Source of the DNA: Zeugodacus cucurbitae
Lineage: Eukaryota; Arthropoda; Insecta; Diptera; Tephritidae
NCBI RefSeq assembly: GCF_028554725.1
Contig: NC_071668.1
Location: forward strand, 74,517,719 to 74,581,718
Direction: 5' to 3'
Length of the DNA: 64,000 nucleotides
Each line of letters opens with the position of its first letter. Within the stretch, counting starts at the first letter, position 1. This document shows, piece by piece, positions 36,545 through 46,832 of the stretch. The position numbers and the translations under genes were made by a program. Under the pieces are notes generated by a model that had not been told where the DNA came from, did no database searches, and was given only the letters and a program-made list of their open reading frames with translations.

Positions 36545-37207
36545 TTGTCATTCACTTGGGATTGGCCAGAAACGATTCTTCTCCACATGATTCGAGCAGC
36601 TCACGACTTCCGGTTTTAGACCAAGTATCCTCTGGGTAGCTAACAAACATCCGTTTGAAGGCGAGCTAAAGTGAGAAGGCGAACTCGCTCCTGCGGTTGC
36701 GCGTAGGGTTTGAGACCCACCACATAAAAACGAAGTACCAATGAAAAATCGAAAGCCTCGGATGAGACACCCCCCTTTTGATGACGACCCCTGCAAACGT
36801 TTTAGGGATAATCAGATGAGACGATACTAGGAGTTTTCGAGAGGAAAATTTTGCGCAAGATTTATGGTCCACAGAACATTGACAACGGCGAATACCGCAG
36901 ACGATGGAACGATGAACTGTATGAGTTATACGACGACATTGACATAGTTCAGCGAAGAAAAAGACAGCGGCTACGTCGTGTTGTTCGAATGGACGAAAGT
37001 GTTCCAGCTCTGAAAGCGTTTCGATGCAGTACCCAGTGGTGGAAGCCGAGGAAGGGAAGGCCTCCACTCCGTTGGAGGGACCAGGTGGAGAGCGATCTGG
37101 TTACACTTGTAATCTCCAACTGGCGCCGAACTGCGAGGGAAAGAGAAGAGTGGCGCGCTCTCATCGATTCGGCTATAACCGGGTAAACGGTTGAACGCCA
37201 ATAACAT
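36545..37207 (+). mobile_element. LINE family A, copy D, apparently with both a 5' and a 3' part but no middle
   Basis: 36812-37207 matches copy A from the 'DET.LGVFERKVLRKIYG' point through RRRWNDELYELYDD, RKRQRLRRVVRMDESVPALK and WRDQVESDLVTLVISNWRR, keeping an open frame longer than copy A's. The end is variant: CGGGTAAACGGTTGAACGCC followed by CATACATACACACATG instead of (GAA)n. The preceding 36545-36811 resembles, from memory, the untranslated 5' region of this LINE type ('GGCCAGAAACGATTC...GAGACCCACCACATAAAAA'). If so, the copy has lost most of its interior. Confidence 0.75.
36851..37186 (+). pseudogene. LINE reverse transcriptase C-terminal region, open fragment
   Basis: The 111-residue frame is collinear with the end of the copy A reverse transcriptase and then extends past the point where copy A stops, giving PLRWRDQVESDLVTLVISNW and RRTAREREEWRALIDSA. 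This shows the true C-terminus of the family A protein more completely than the other copies do. The catalytic domain is missing, so it is inactive. The initiator methionine at 36851 is internal. Confidence 0.78.
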
Positions 37208-38799
37208 ACATACACACATGTATGTTAATCACGCTTAAAAGTCGTAAGAGCGAAGAAATAGAAAAGTTCATCTTTCTTGGAACCAGCGTGATAAATTAGA
37301 TTGAAAGAAACAATACAAAAATTGAATGTTAGTTAGAATTATGAATTGATAATAAGGCTATAACCCTAAACGAAAAATCTTGCATAGGTCAGAATTTTTC
37401 TAAATTTTCTATAAAAATAGAACTTCCAACATATAAAAGGGATCTGAAGTGTTTGACTAATCTTCTAGAGGAGGCAAAAGTACTTCAGAACTGCGAGTGA
37501 TAAACCCCTTAAGGAACTGCATCTGCTTTAAGCTTCAGCACAAAATCTAGAGTATTTCCAACATTCTAAGCGGTATTACCGAATAGATAATAAATATATA
37601 GGTTCATAAATATTTCATAATTATAAACGTAATAATAAATTAAAAAAAATTCGAAACTAGTTTGCTACACCAGCCAACCACTACTCCATCCATTAAGCCT
37701 ATATGTTGATACATAAACGTCTAAAGACTTTGAAAGCTTCACAAATCTTAGATCTGCACCGTAAATGAGTGGCCTTATCAGTATTTTGCACTTTGCGCCT
37801 GTCAAATATGAGTTCAATTTCAATTAACTCAACCAACGGCTGGCTAAAACAAGAACAGCAACAACAACAACAGCGAAATAAACCACAAAATTACGTTGTA
37901 GCCAACTCAAAACAATCACAACAAATATTGTACACAGCTACCGAACGCCAATCCAAGCAACCACGGCCACCGGTGAACGCGTGACTTAAGTGAAAAGCCT
38001 GAACAGCGCGCGAGCAATGAATTTTCATTCACACATTCACTTTTGCGCGGATCGCTTACCAAAACGAAAAATCACCCCCAACAGCAACCGAGTAAGAGGC
38101 GGCGCCTGCGGCTGTTGCTGAGACTGTGAAGAAAAATGCCCGCAATCGAAAAGGCTGGTTTAAATATTTTATAGCCACAGTTTAAATTAAAAACATGTCG
38201 TTAATAAAGATAAAATGCTGGCGATATTGTTTTTCAATCAAGCGACAAAATAAACGGCAGCACGAAATACAATACGCAAACACACAGTTATGTATATACT
38301 AACGAGCTTTAATGGTAACGTCTATAGACTGGTGGAAAGGTGCTCTTTCCCGTTTGCCAGTTTGGCTTGAGCTGGGAGTGCAAGTAGATTGGAGTTTATG
38401 AGCATAACCAAAACATTTGGTAATGCAAAACGCCAACTGATTGAATAAAAGTACTCACGCGATGGTGATCATCACTGATCGGTGTGGCTAATTCACTAGA
38501 GTTGGAAGATCATAAAATTTTGTAACTTACCTGCAAATAAAAGAAAATAATAAAATTTATATTAAAAAAAATTTAATATTTTTTTATAAATATTTTTAAA
38601 TAATATTAATATTAAAAGCTAAATTATTAAAGCATTATTAAACGACTTTTTAGTGTTGGACTAAACGTGATGTTCTCAGTAAGCACTTTAGTTTTTTGTG
38701 ATTAAAACCAACATTAATTTTTGTTTTATGAAGGGGCTATACCAATGTGACATTTTCAAAAAATCGATTTTTTTTTATTTCATGCTTATTCGATAGTTA
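37208..38799. other. non-coding with a less AT-rich segment
   Basis: 37770-38160 is less AT-rich and includes an open frame with a short CAA/CAG glutamine run (37849-37874), but no domain. Ordinary AT-rich sequence lies on either side. No gene is called. Confidence 0.4.
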
Positions 38800-39190
38800 A
38801 TACATTAAATAATGTATTAACGTGGTATCTTGAATAGTTTTTGAATGGCAGCGTTCTAAAGAGTAACTGCTCGCCGGCATAAGCCGCCTTAGTCGAAACT
38901 TTAAACGCGCTTTTCTCGAAACGACACTTCTCAAAACTGCTGACATTATAACTCTACGAGAAATTTACCGATTTACTATATATTTACTATACAATGATCT
39001 ACGATCTTTTTGATTTGATGAAATTGTCAATTTGGCATTAAAGAAAGAATTTTTTTACCTAAAATTTGTAGGTCATTGTATAGAAAATATCTTCAACTTT
39101 AATACCCTTTTTGAATTTTTTTGTTTCAGCTACTCATTCCGACGGAAACATGTCAACAGTACGGGAACTGTTATTTTGGTATCTCCCAAG
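38800..39190 (+). repeat. dispersed repeat family X, copy 2
   Basis: The core ACTTTAAACGCGCTTTTCTC followed by GAAACGAC (38898-38925) matches 45208-45235 and, less well, 6830-6850. About 200 bp later comes TTTTTTTGTTTCAG (39115-39128), paralleled by T-rich TTTTAG boxes in the other copies. It is non-coding with uncertain borders. Confidence 0.45.
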
Positions 39191-42100
39191 ACAGCATATA
39201 ACTCCGATATTTTTCAATATTTTTGTAAAAAAAAAAAATTTAAAATATACCTGGAAATATATTATATTATGTCCAAAAAATTTTGAAACATTCTATCGAG
39301 TACTTTCTTAAAAAAAAATCACGAAAATCGCATAATTTTCATGGGTTACACTGTATATATGTATACAAGTTTTTCTCAAACGCTATCTGTTAAAATATTT
39401 ATGGTATAGTTCCTGGTGTGTAGATATTTTTGTCAGCATTCCAATAAATTTCGAACCGCCAAGTATTAGGGAGTAGCCAATAGAACAAGTAACTAAACTG
39501 AACTGAAATTGATTTGCATTATCAAAAAGTACCTCTTTTTGTTGAAATCAATTACTTCTACTTTACGTTTTCTGGCAAGAGAGCAAAATTCAAACGAAAA
39601 GAGAGAGAAGTTGCGAATCGAATATGTCTAATATGATACCCAAACCATAACTTCTAAAACTTTGGATCCAGAGGAATTGTTATTTATTCCTCAAAAGGGA
39701 AACAAATTCACCACCGCCGGATACAGTACTTTTGATTTGATTGGTTCTCCAAGAAATAGTTTTTTATACAATTTATTAAGTGCATCTGCCGAATTAGAGT
39801 ACTCTGAACTTAATTCAATATCTTTGCGACTTAAAGTTTTCATAATTTATGTAGAATGGTTGAAGCGATTCCTTACTGTTCTAATATCCAGAGAATGCTG
39901 AACCTTAGTACCGGGAGCGCTATCTTATAAACAAAACATTACTTTTTTTTCATAATTTCCACATTAGCTTCCTCTAATAGAAATATAGTCTCAAAAGCCA
40001 CCGCTATAATTTACAGTAAACATTAAATTAATTTTCTCATTGAAAGCAATTTTTAATTCTCTTTTGACAAATGAAGTTAACAAACTAGTGTCACACCCGC
40101 GCTGCACATAACCTAAAAAAATCGGCAAGTGACACGCAAGTGGGCTGTGTCAACAGAGTTGATTGAACGTTTCGCGCCCGAGTAAGTTTTCATGCTCGCC
40201 TTAACAGTTTTTTGTACGTTTGTTTGTTGCACTCATTTTCGCAAGGCGTAAAAAGCGGATATTTCGTGCGCGTTTGTCGCCCACAATGCTGTACCAAAAT
40301 TTCGTTTTCTGCCAAAGGCAACTACTTAACACAAGTGTGTGGCGCGAACACAAATGCACACACTCGGCTGTCAAATTTTGCATTTTTATTATATTTTTCA
40401 CACATTCGGCTTTATCAGCGTTGCGTTTTACAAAAAACTACTTTGATTTTAGATTTATTTTTGCTTTGCAACTGAATTTTGTGACATTTTTTTTGGTAGA
40501 AAAATGCCGTCAAAGGTGTAGAACCCGTTTAACGCGTGGCAGGCACATGTTGCAAGCACTCAAAAAGTTTCCGTACGTAATTCTAAAAATCGTTTCTATT
40601 TTTCTTTCATGCCTAACTTGTTTTCTTTGTTACGCCTTGTGGAAATCACCTCATGTGTTGCCTGAAATCACCATATTTATTCATATACACTATATAGAGT
40701 ATAGTTATATAAATTCTACTTGTCTGCTATGCCATCGTAAATTTTCTTTTTGTGTAAATAAATAGATAAAAAATTGTTTTGAATTCATAACTTGGCGCTT
40801 TCCCGTTCTCTGGCAACTCTGCCAGTCTACTGTTCGATTTTGTTTTTAGTGCCCAATTTATTTATGTATTTTTATATTTACAGCTGACGCACGCTATCAT
40901 AATTTTTGCGTGGCATTTACCCCTTTATGCACATAATTATAATTTATGAGTTTGGCAAATCGTTTTGAAGTTTTTGGAAAAATGATAAACAGGTGTTGAA
41001 AAGTGCGCCAAAAATGTTGCAGAGTTGCAAATTGAGTACGGTAATGTATTTGGTCGAAAATTAAAAGTCATAAATCCAAAATTTTTCATTAATAACTGAA
41101 ATAGTGGCAAAAACGATTTTTTCTCGGAATTTGAAAATAAAACACATCAAGTAATGGTAATTATGTAAACTAAAATACCGTTTTCAGACCAAATAGTGGA
41201 CCAAGTAGTATACTTTTACTCTCATAAATACACCGCTGGCTTTCCCGTTATCCCCGGCAATATTCAATTTGGCTAAGTTCCCTAAAATTTTTGATTTAGT
41301 CTGATTATCTTATGTTAGATTTCAAGAATTAACCAATAGTCTATTGGATTTGATTTTTGCTCTGGGTGTAGTAGGCTGATACTTCAGATCCACATGTTAA
41401 TGAGAAGACGTATTTGAAATTTTGTGGGTTCTGTTCTGAAGAAACTTGGCCTGATCTATTATCTAATATTACGAAGTCAATAAGGGCGATAGATAGAGGG
41501 AGAAAGATAAAGTTAGAGAGAGACAGGTGGTTTGGTAGAGAACAAGCGAGGGATGCTGATAAGTACAATTGGTTATATTCCGCGACAAAATATCCCACTA
41601 TCAATTAAGGATTATATTTATACTTTCCTATTCTGGCATAAGATCACAGTTATGACATTAATTCATATATTTCTTAAATACCAAATTTCATATAGATTCG
41701 TAAATATTTACATAAATCTACTAGAATATTGAACTTCATCACTCCTATACTACTGAGACCAAAAAAGGCAACATTTGGTCTATTGTACTAAACATACTTT
41801 CTTCAATTGAAATCTAATTAATTTTCTCCGACAGAATCCACGCGCTTGCCGTAAGTTAATTGAATCTTTCGTGTACGTATGCTACCTTGATTGTGGTTAT
41901 TGTATTGAGGTGGTTAAGGCCGATCCACTGTCACCACCAAAAGAAAGTCATTAGAAAACCGTATGGTTTTTAGCTCACGTGTCACATTTTGTTGAAGAGT
42001 GAAATTCGACGGTAGTTTTCTATAGCTTGCCACGCGCCGCAGCCAATGAAATCAAAACCAAAATTTGTGGCATGAACAGCCGCTTCAAGGCAGTAGTCTT

Positions 42101-42335
42101 AAGATGGATCAAATAAAGTTGAATAGAGGTATGATGATAAATATATAACAATGTATTTGTGACCCTAAATACATGTGTATAGATGATGGGCGTTGACATT
42201 ATTGTTGCGGTTAGGCTTGTGGCAGAGAATAAGTCAGCTTAGGAGATAAACCAATCTTTGTAAAGAGGTTAATATGATATAATGCTACTAAAATACACAC
42301 TTTTATGTGAATATTTGGATAGATCTAATAAAGAA
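39191..42335. other. non-coding, no gene recognised
   Basis: AT-rich, with a less AT-rich patch near 40090-40360. An open frame of 181 codons starting at 40220 has no domain and is not called (see rejected items). Confidence 0.4.
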
Positions 42336-43294
42336 CAAATAAGGAAGGGCTAAGTTCGGATGTAACCGAACATTTTATACTCTCGCAATTTATTGAAATA
42401 ATTTTATTAAGATAACACACAAATCTACCCATAAATTCGGCATAAAGTTTAATAGAATAACCAAAACTGTCATATATAGTATATGAGGGCTGAGGTAATT
42501 CCTGAACCGATTTCATTCATTTTCACCAGCAAGGTACACTATATCCAAGACTCTACGCTTACTTAATTTTGCTATAATATCTCACATATTAACCAATACA
42601 TATATGCGGAATAAAGCCCACCGTATTTTTGAAAAACCTATAAATAGGTATATGGGAACTAGGAGATGTTATGACCCGATTTTAATAATTTCTGGAACAG
42701 AACACTATTAGAAGAAAACAATTTCCTCTGAATTACATTAAATTATCTAGGAGATTTACCCATATTTTCGCTTAAAATTTACCCTTAGGCGCTGAGTTCA
42801 ACATGTTCATGTCCGTTTTCGACAATTATTTCACAAATGAAGCCAGAGATGATATGCACTATTTGTGTAAAGTTTTATTCCGCTATCTTCATTGGTTCCT
42901 TATGTATATATTATAAAGTGAAGGAATAAGATGGATTTCAAAATTGAATTATAAGGAAAGTAGTCGTGGTTGTGAATCTGTCGCGTAGTTCCTGAGATAT
43001 GGTTTTTGACCCATAAGTGGGCGATGCCTCGCCCATTTTCCATTTTGTAAAAAATTCTGAGAGCAGCTTCCTTCTGCGATTTCTTCTGTAAAATTTAGTT
43101 TCTCTGACGGTTTTCGTTAGTGAGTTAACTCACTTTTAGTAATTCTCAACCTAACCTTTGTATGGGAGGTGGGCGTGGTTATTATCATCCGGATTTCAAC
43201 TTCACTCGTCATCCTGATCATTTATATACATATAACCCCATATCTAACTCTTTTATTTCTTGGTGACACAAACAACTTTGTTGCGAAAGTATGA
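42336..43294 (+). repeat. family R repeat, copy 3
   Basis: Begins ACAAATAAGGAAGGGCTAAG with the hairpin GTTCGGATGTAACCGAAC (42354-42371) and TTTTATACTCTCGCAA. It ends at TTGCGAAAGTATGAA, the inverted terminal motif with substitutions. The middle keeps CATAAGTGGGCGATGCCTCG and CCTTTGTATGGGAGGTGGGC. It lacks the GGACAGACGGAC block of copies 1 and 2, because the sequence jumps near 43190 from 'TTATTATC' to 'ATCCGGATTTC'. Confidence 0.85.
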
Positions 43295-45089
43295 ATATAC
43301 ATTCAATGAAATAAAATATATTTTAAAAGTAGAAAATCGATAAATTTAAAGGGGTCAAGTAAATATACATAATTAATGATATTAAAATTTTTTTAAGTTA
43401 TTTTCTCAAAAATAAAAAATATATATATACGAGTGAATGATTAATCTACATAGTAGATTAATAAATTAATTACCAAATTTTTTTCTTAATTCTCTTCAAT
43501 TTATTTTCCCAGAATATGACACTTTTCAAAATATTTTCTTTATACTTGAAATTTTTTTTGATTTATTTTCTTAGGTTATAGACTTAATTACCTTTTTATT
43601 GAGATTATGACTGCCTGCATTTCCTTTATTAATACCAAATACCCCAAACATGCTTCCATAATTTTTTTTTTTTCTGGAATCCATCTCTCATTACATTTGA
43701 CATTTGTTTGAAACTCAATACTTCATAGAAAAGAGAAAGACAGCGCGCTCCTCAGCTTGTGGGGGCCGTCATTTGTCAGCGCACTGGGTGAAAATTATTA
43801 ATAGTTTGAGCAGCACAAATTAAGAAAACGGTTGGGAATATATACAGAACATATGTCCACATTTGCATATTTGTATATTTCATACCAGCAAATATATATA
43901 AATATTTATTGACATATATACATATAGATATGTAGCCCGTCTGATATTTTCATATTTATTGTTTTACAATCTCATTTGTATACATACACAAGTCTCTCTA
44001 TATATGTACATATATGTAAATATGTAATGCAACATTTCGTAATTGAAGCCGCGCTTTATTTTCCATTGTAAACTAAGCATTCAATATTACAACAACATCA
44101 ATAGACATATGCACTCATATTTCATTGAGAAACAGCGTGTCTTGTCGGCTTCGGCTAGCTTAAGTTCTTATCTACGCAAAGCCCTCATTAGCAGCACAAT
44201 CAGCGCATTAAATTTTTTATTAAGTAAGACACTTATGTGTTGATGCTTGAAGCGTAATTAAATAGAAAATTGATTGTTTCTACTTTTGACCCGAAAAAAA
44301 TCAGGTCTTTTGATACAGTCATTGTTAGAAAATATTTTTTATTTACTTTAATGGAAGTATGTGCGCTTGTAATATCAATAATTAAAAGACCAAATTGATA
44401 TTTGTTCACAAGCTACTGGAATATATTCTTATACTTTGATAGATGGCGCTGAAGGCCTCCACTAAGTGATTTTGGTCGATTCCAATTATGTTGTTTCATA
44501 AGATGGCGTTTATTCGAAGACAGAATCTGTTTCAGTCGGATTTTCCAATTTAAAAGAGATCTCTATCTCACTTTCTCTCTTCTAAACACTTTTCAGTCTA
44601 AGGGCACAAAGTTTTTTGCTTACCTTACTTTATCAAGTTCCCATTTACATTAGATTAAAAGAATACTATTGAATATAACCCCAATAATGTCGGAGAAAGT
44701 TTTCGTTATCGCGCTAGTGTCTTCTTAAAGCTCTGCTTAATCAGGAGTCGGATGAAATAATTTTTCAAAAATAATTTTTAGAATCTTAGAAATTTTAGAA
44801 ACAGATACTAACGAGTGTCTCAAATCTCTATATTGAGTAGTCTCAAACTATGAAATAAGTAGTTTATTATAATGGCACGTTGTATATAATGTCCAATGTC
44901 CTTCTCTTTAGGTGGGTTTTTGAGATAATAATAAAAATAAAGAGAAGGGTGAAGGTGAAGGTGAAGGTGAATAATGTCTCCCCAGTTCTCCTCTCAACTT
45001 CGATAGATAGAAGATACCACAAATCAAAACGTTGAACTATATGGATTAAGTGGTATTCTGGTCTAGGATTTGGAAAAAATCGAGTTTAT
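43295..45089. other. non-coding, no gene seen
   Basis: AT-rich, with TA/CATA microsatellite patches at 43850-44030. 44040-44245 is slightly less AT-rich without a domain-bearing frame. Confidence 0.4.
44948..44971 (+). repeat. hexanucleotide microsatellite (GGTGAA)4
   Basis: Four perfect copies of GGTGAA, preceded by a related GAGAAG. Short and ordinary. Confidence 0.9.
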
Positions 45090-45420
45090 ATTTAGTTTAT
45101 ATTTTCAAAATTATGACCTTGGAAGGATTTCTCAAAATTCGACTTTTATTTCGGAAGTACATCCGATTTTGTGACGTGACGTCCGAGCAGGCCGAGCGGT
45201 CTCCTAAACTTTAAACGCGTTTTTCTCGAAACTACTTTTTTTGAGGTGGTTGACATGATATCTCAACTTCAAAATTCTAAAAGGTCGAAAAAATCGGGTC
45301 AAAAAAGAGTTTTTTTTTTAATGGTCAACCCGATAACGACATCCTTACTAATGAAGAATCTTCTTGTTTTTTGTGTTTTAGATCTCTACAAGGATTGAAA
45401 TCACGTCAACCAGGACGCCC
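45090..45420 (+). repeat. dispersed repeat family X, copy 3
   Basis: Carries AACTTTAAACGCGTTTTTCT followed by CGAAAC (45208-45233), shared with 38898 and 6830, and a TTTTTTGTGTTTTAG box at about 45367-45381. It lies just downstream of the Q-rich gene's exon, in what would be its intron. Confidence 0.45.
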
Positions 45421-45553
45421 CCACTCCACCGGCCCCCCTTAAGAAACACTTCTAGAGTCTTTGATATCTATACTTCTCATAAAAATATAAAATAAATCTT
45501 CCTCAAATATCTTTTACTGCATTGTTCAACACAAACCACCACTTTCCACTTAC

Positions 45554-46832
45554 CCCTTGGCCGTGTACGCTGTTGCGGGTGCACTGGTATGAAGCGATGC
45601 GGCACCAAACGTACGCTCGGTGGACATGGCAACGCGCCAATATTGCGATACACCACTATGTCCGTGTTGCCCTGGACGAGAACGTGATCTTGACGATTCT
45701 GTATCGTTGTGGTGTCGTAAACGGTGTGTTGCTGCGTCTGCGGTTGTTGCTGTTTGGTGTGCTGACGTCTAGACGTTATGCTGCTTGAATTGCTAGCAAT
45801 ATGTTGTTGTTGCTGTTGCTGGTGCTGCCGTTGTTGGTAATGATGTTCACTTGGAGGACTCTGTGGTTCATGATGCTGTATATGTTGTCGTATTGTGGTT
45901 GTTGTATTCGTTGTGATCTGCTGATGATGATGATGATCGATGGACGTGCTGATGCGTAGGGTGGTGGCCGGTGTGTCGACTGATTGCGCTATAAAATGGT
46001 ATTGTTTTTGTAAATGCTCCGGTGGTGGACGAAGTTGTTGTTGTTGCTGCTGCTTTTGTTGCTGTTGGTAATAATGGCCTTCACGTGGGTTATATGAAAA
46101 TTGTTGTTGCTGCTGTGTTAATAACAATCTTTGCGGTTGTTGCTTTTGCTGTTGTTGAGCGGATTGCTGTTTCTGTTGTTGTTGCGACACTGCTTCTTTC
46201 CTTCGCTTCAATTCATCAGCTTGTTGCAGTTGGCGCTGCTGTTGCACGTTTGGTTGCTGTTTTTGTTGCCTCTGCTGTTGTTGTTGTTGCTGTTGCTGCA
46301 TCAGCCGTTGCCTTTGTCTCTCCTGCAGCGCTTGTGGCTTTCGCACATTCTTTGGTATATTTTCAGCGACTATCCGCTGCGATTGCTGTTGCAACGCACC
46401 AACGGACATGTTGCGTGTTGCCTGCGCTGTGGCATTTGGTTGCACGCGTGGCAGCAACGCTTTTCGCCGTTTGCCTTTATAACGCTGTCCCACCGTTGTT
46501 GACCCCAATGCTCTTTCTGTTTGGTTTTGCATTTTTGTGGGATATTTGCGGCGCAACTTACGTTTGGATGCTGGCGATGTTGCGGGCAACATTGTTGCAG
46601 CAACATCATTTTGTACACTCTCATTGTCAACACTTAAGCCACTCGGGCGGCTATGACTTACACTATTTACACTAACACTACTATTTACAGGTTTCACTGT
46701 ACTCTCCACAAACGAGAGCAACTGATTGGCACTGGATGCGCTGTCATCTGTCAACATGCGGACGCATGGCATATGTTGCACTGCGTGTAGCAGGCAGAAG
46801 AGCAACAATAAAGGTCGCACTAAATACGCCAT
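45554..46832 (-). CDS. first coding exon of a secreted Q/H-rich protein, unidentified (partial)
   Basis: The start at 46832 (TCAAATGG context) is chosen because it is directly followed by a signal peptide, AYLVRPLLLLFCLLHAV. An in-frame methionine 58 codons upstream would bury that segment and is treated as 5' leader. The 426 residues here are hydrophilic. Dibasic clusters SKRKLRRK (about 89-96) and YKGKRRK (about 118-124) are possible furin sites. A glutamine-dominated region spans about 175-267 (Q9 run, RQQKQQ), with histidine-rich parts at 300-303 and 320-345 and several NxS/T sequons. The last segment, ALPCPPSVRLVPHRF (about 400-414), is followed by a consensus donor G|GTAAGT at 45553. 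Reading through adds KWKVVVCVEQC and a stop at 45477. No downstream exon was found. The family is unknown; a Spaetzle-like cystine-knot start is a weak possibility. Confidence 0.72.

Noticed and set aside
40220..40765. 181-codon open frame on the plus strand
   Set aside because: It is the longest unexplained frame after the two genes, but it is rich in F/I/L/C in the way AT-rich non-coding DNA is. It has no domain or splice context, and overlaps another open frame. Chance is more likely.
46022..46675. 217-codon plus-strand frame rich in V and A
   Set aside because: It is the antisense of the CAG repeats in the Q-rich exon. GTT/GTC/GCT-rich translation explains its length.
45554..46832. Calling the Q-rich gene a Spaetzle-family ligand
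   Set aside because: Only a short C-terminal stretch resembles the domain start and no exon with the remaining cystine-knot cysteines was found. It is kept as a hypothesis only.
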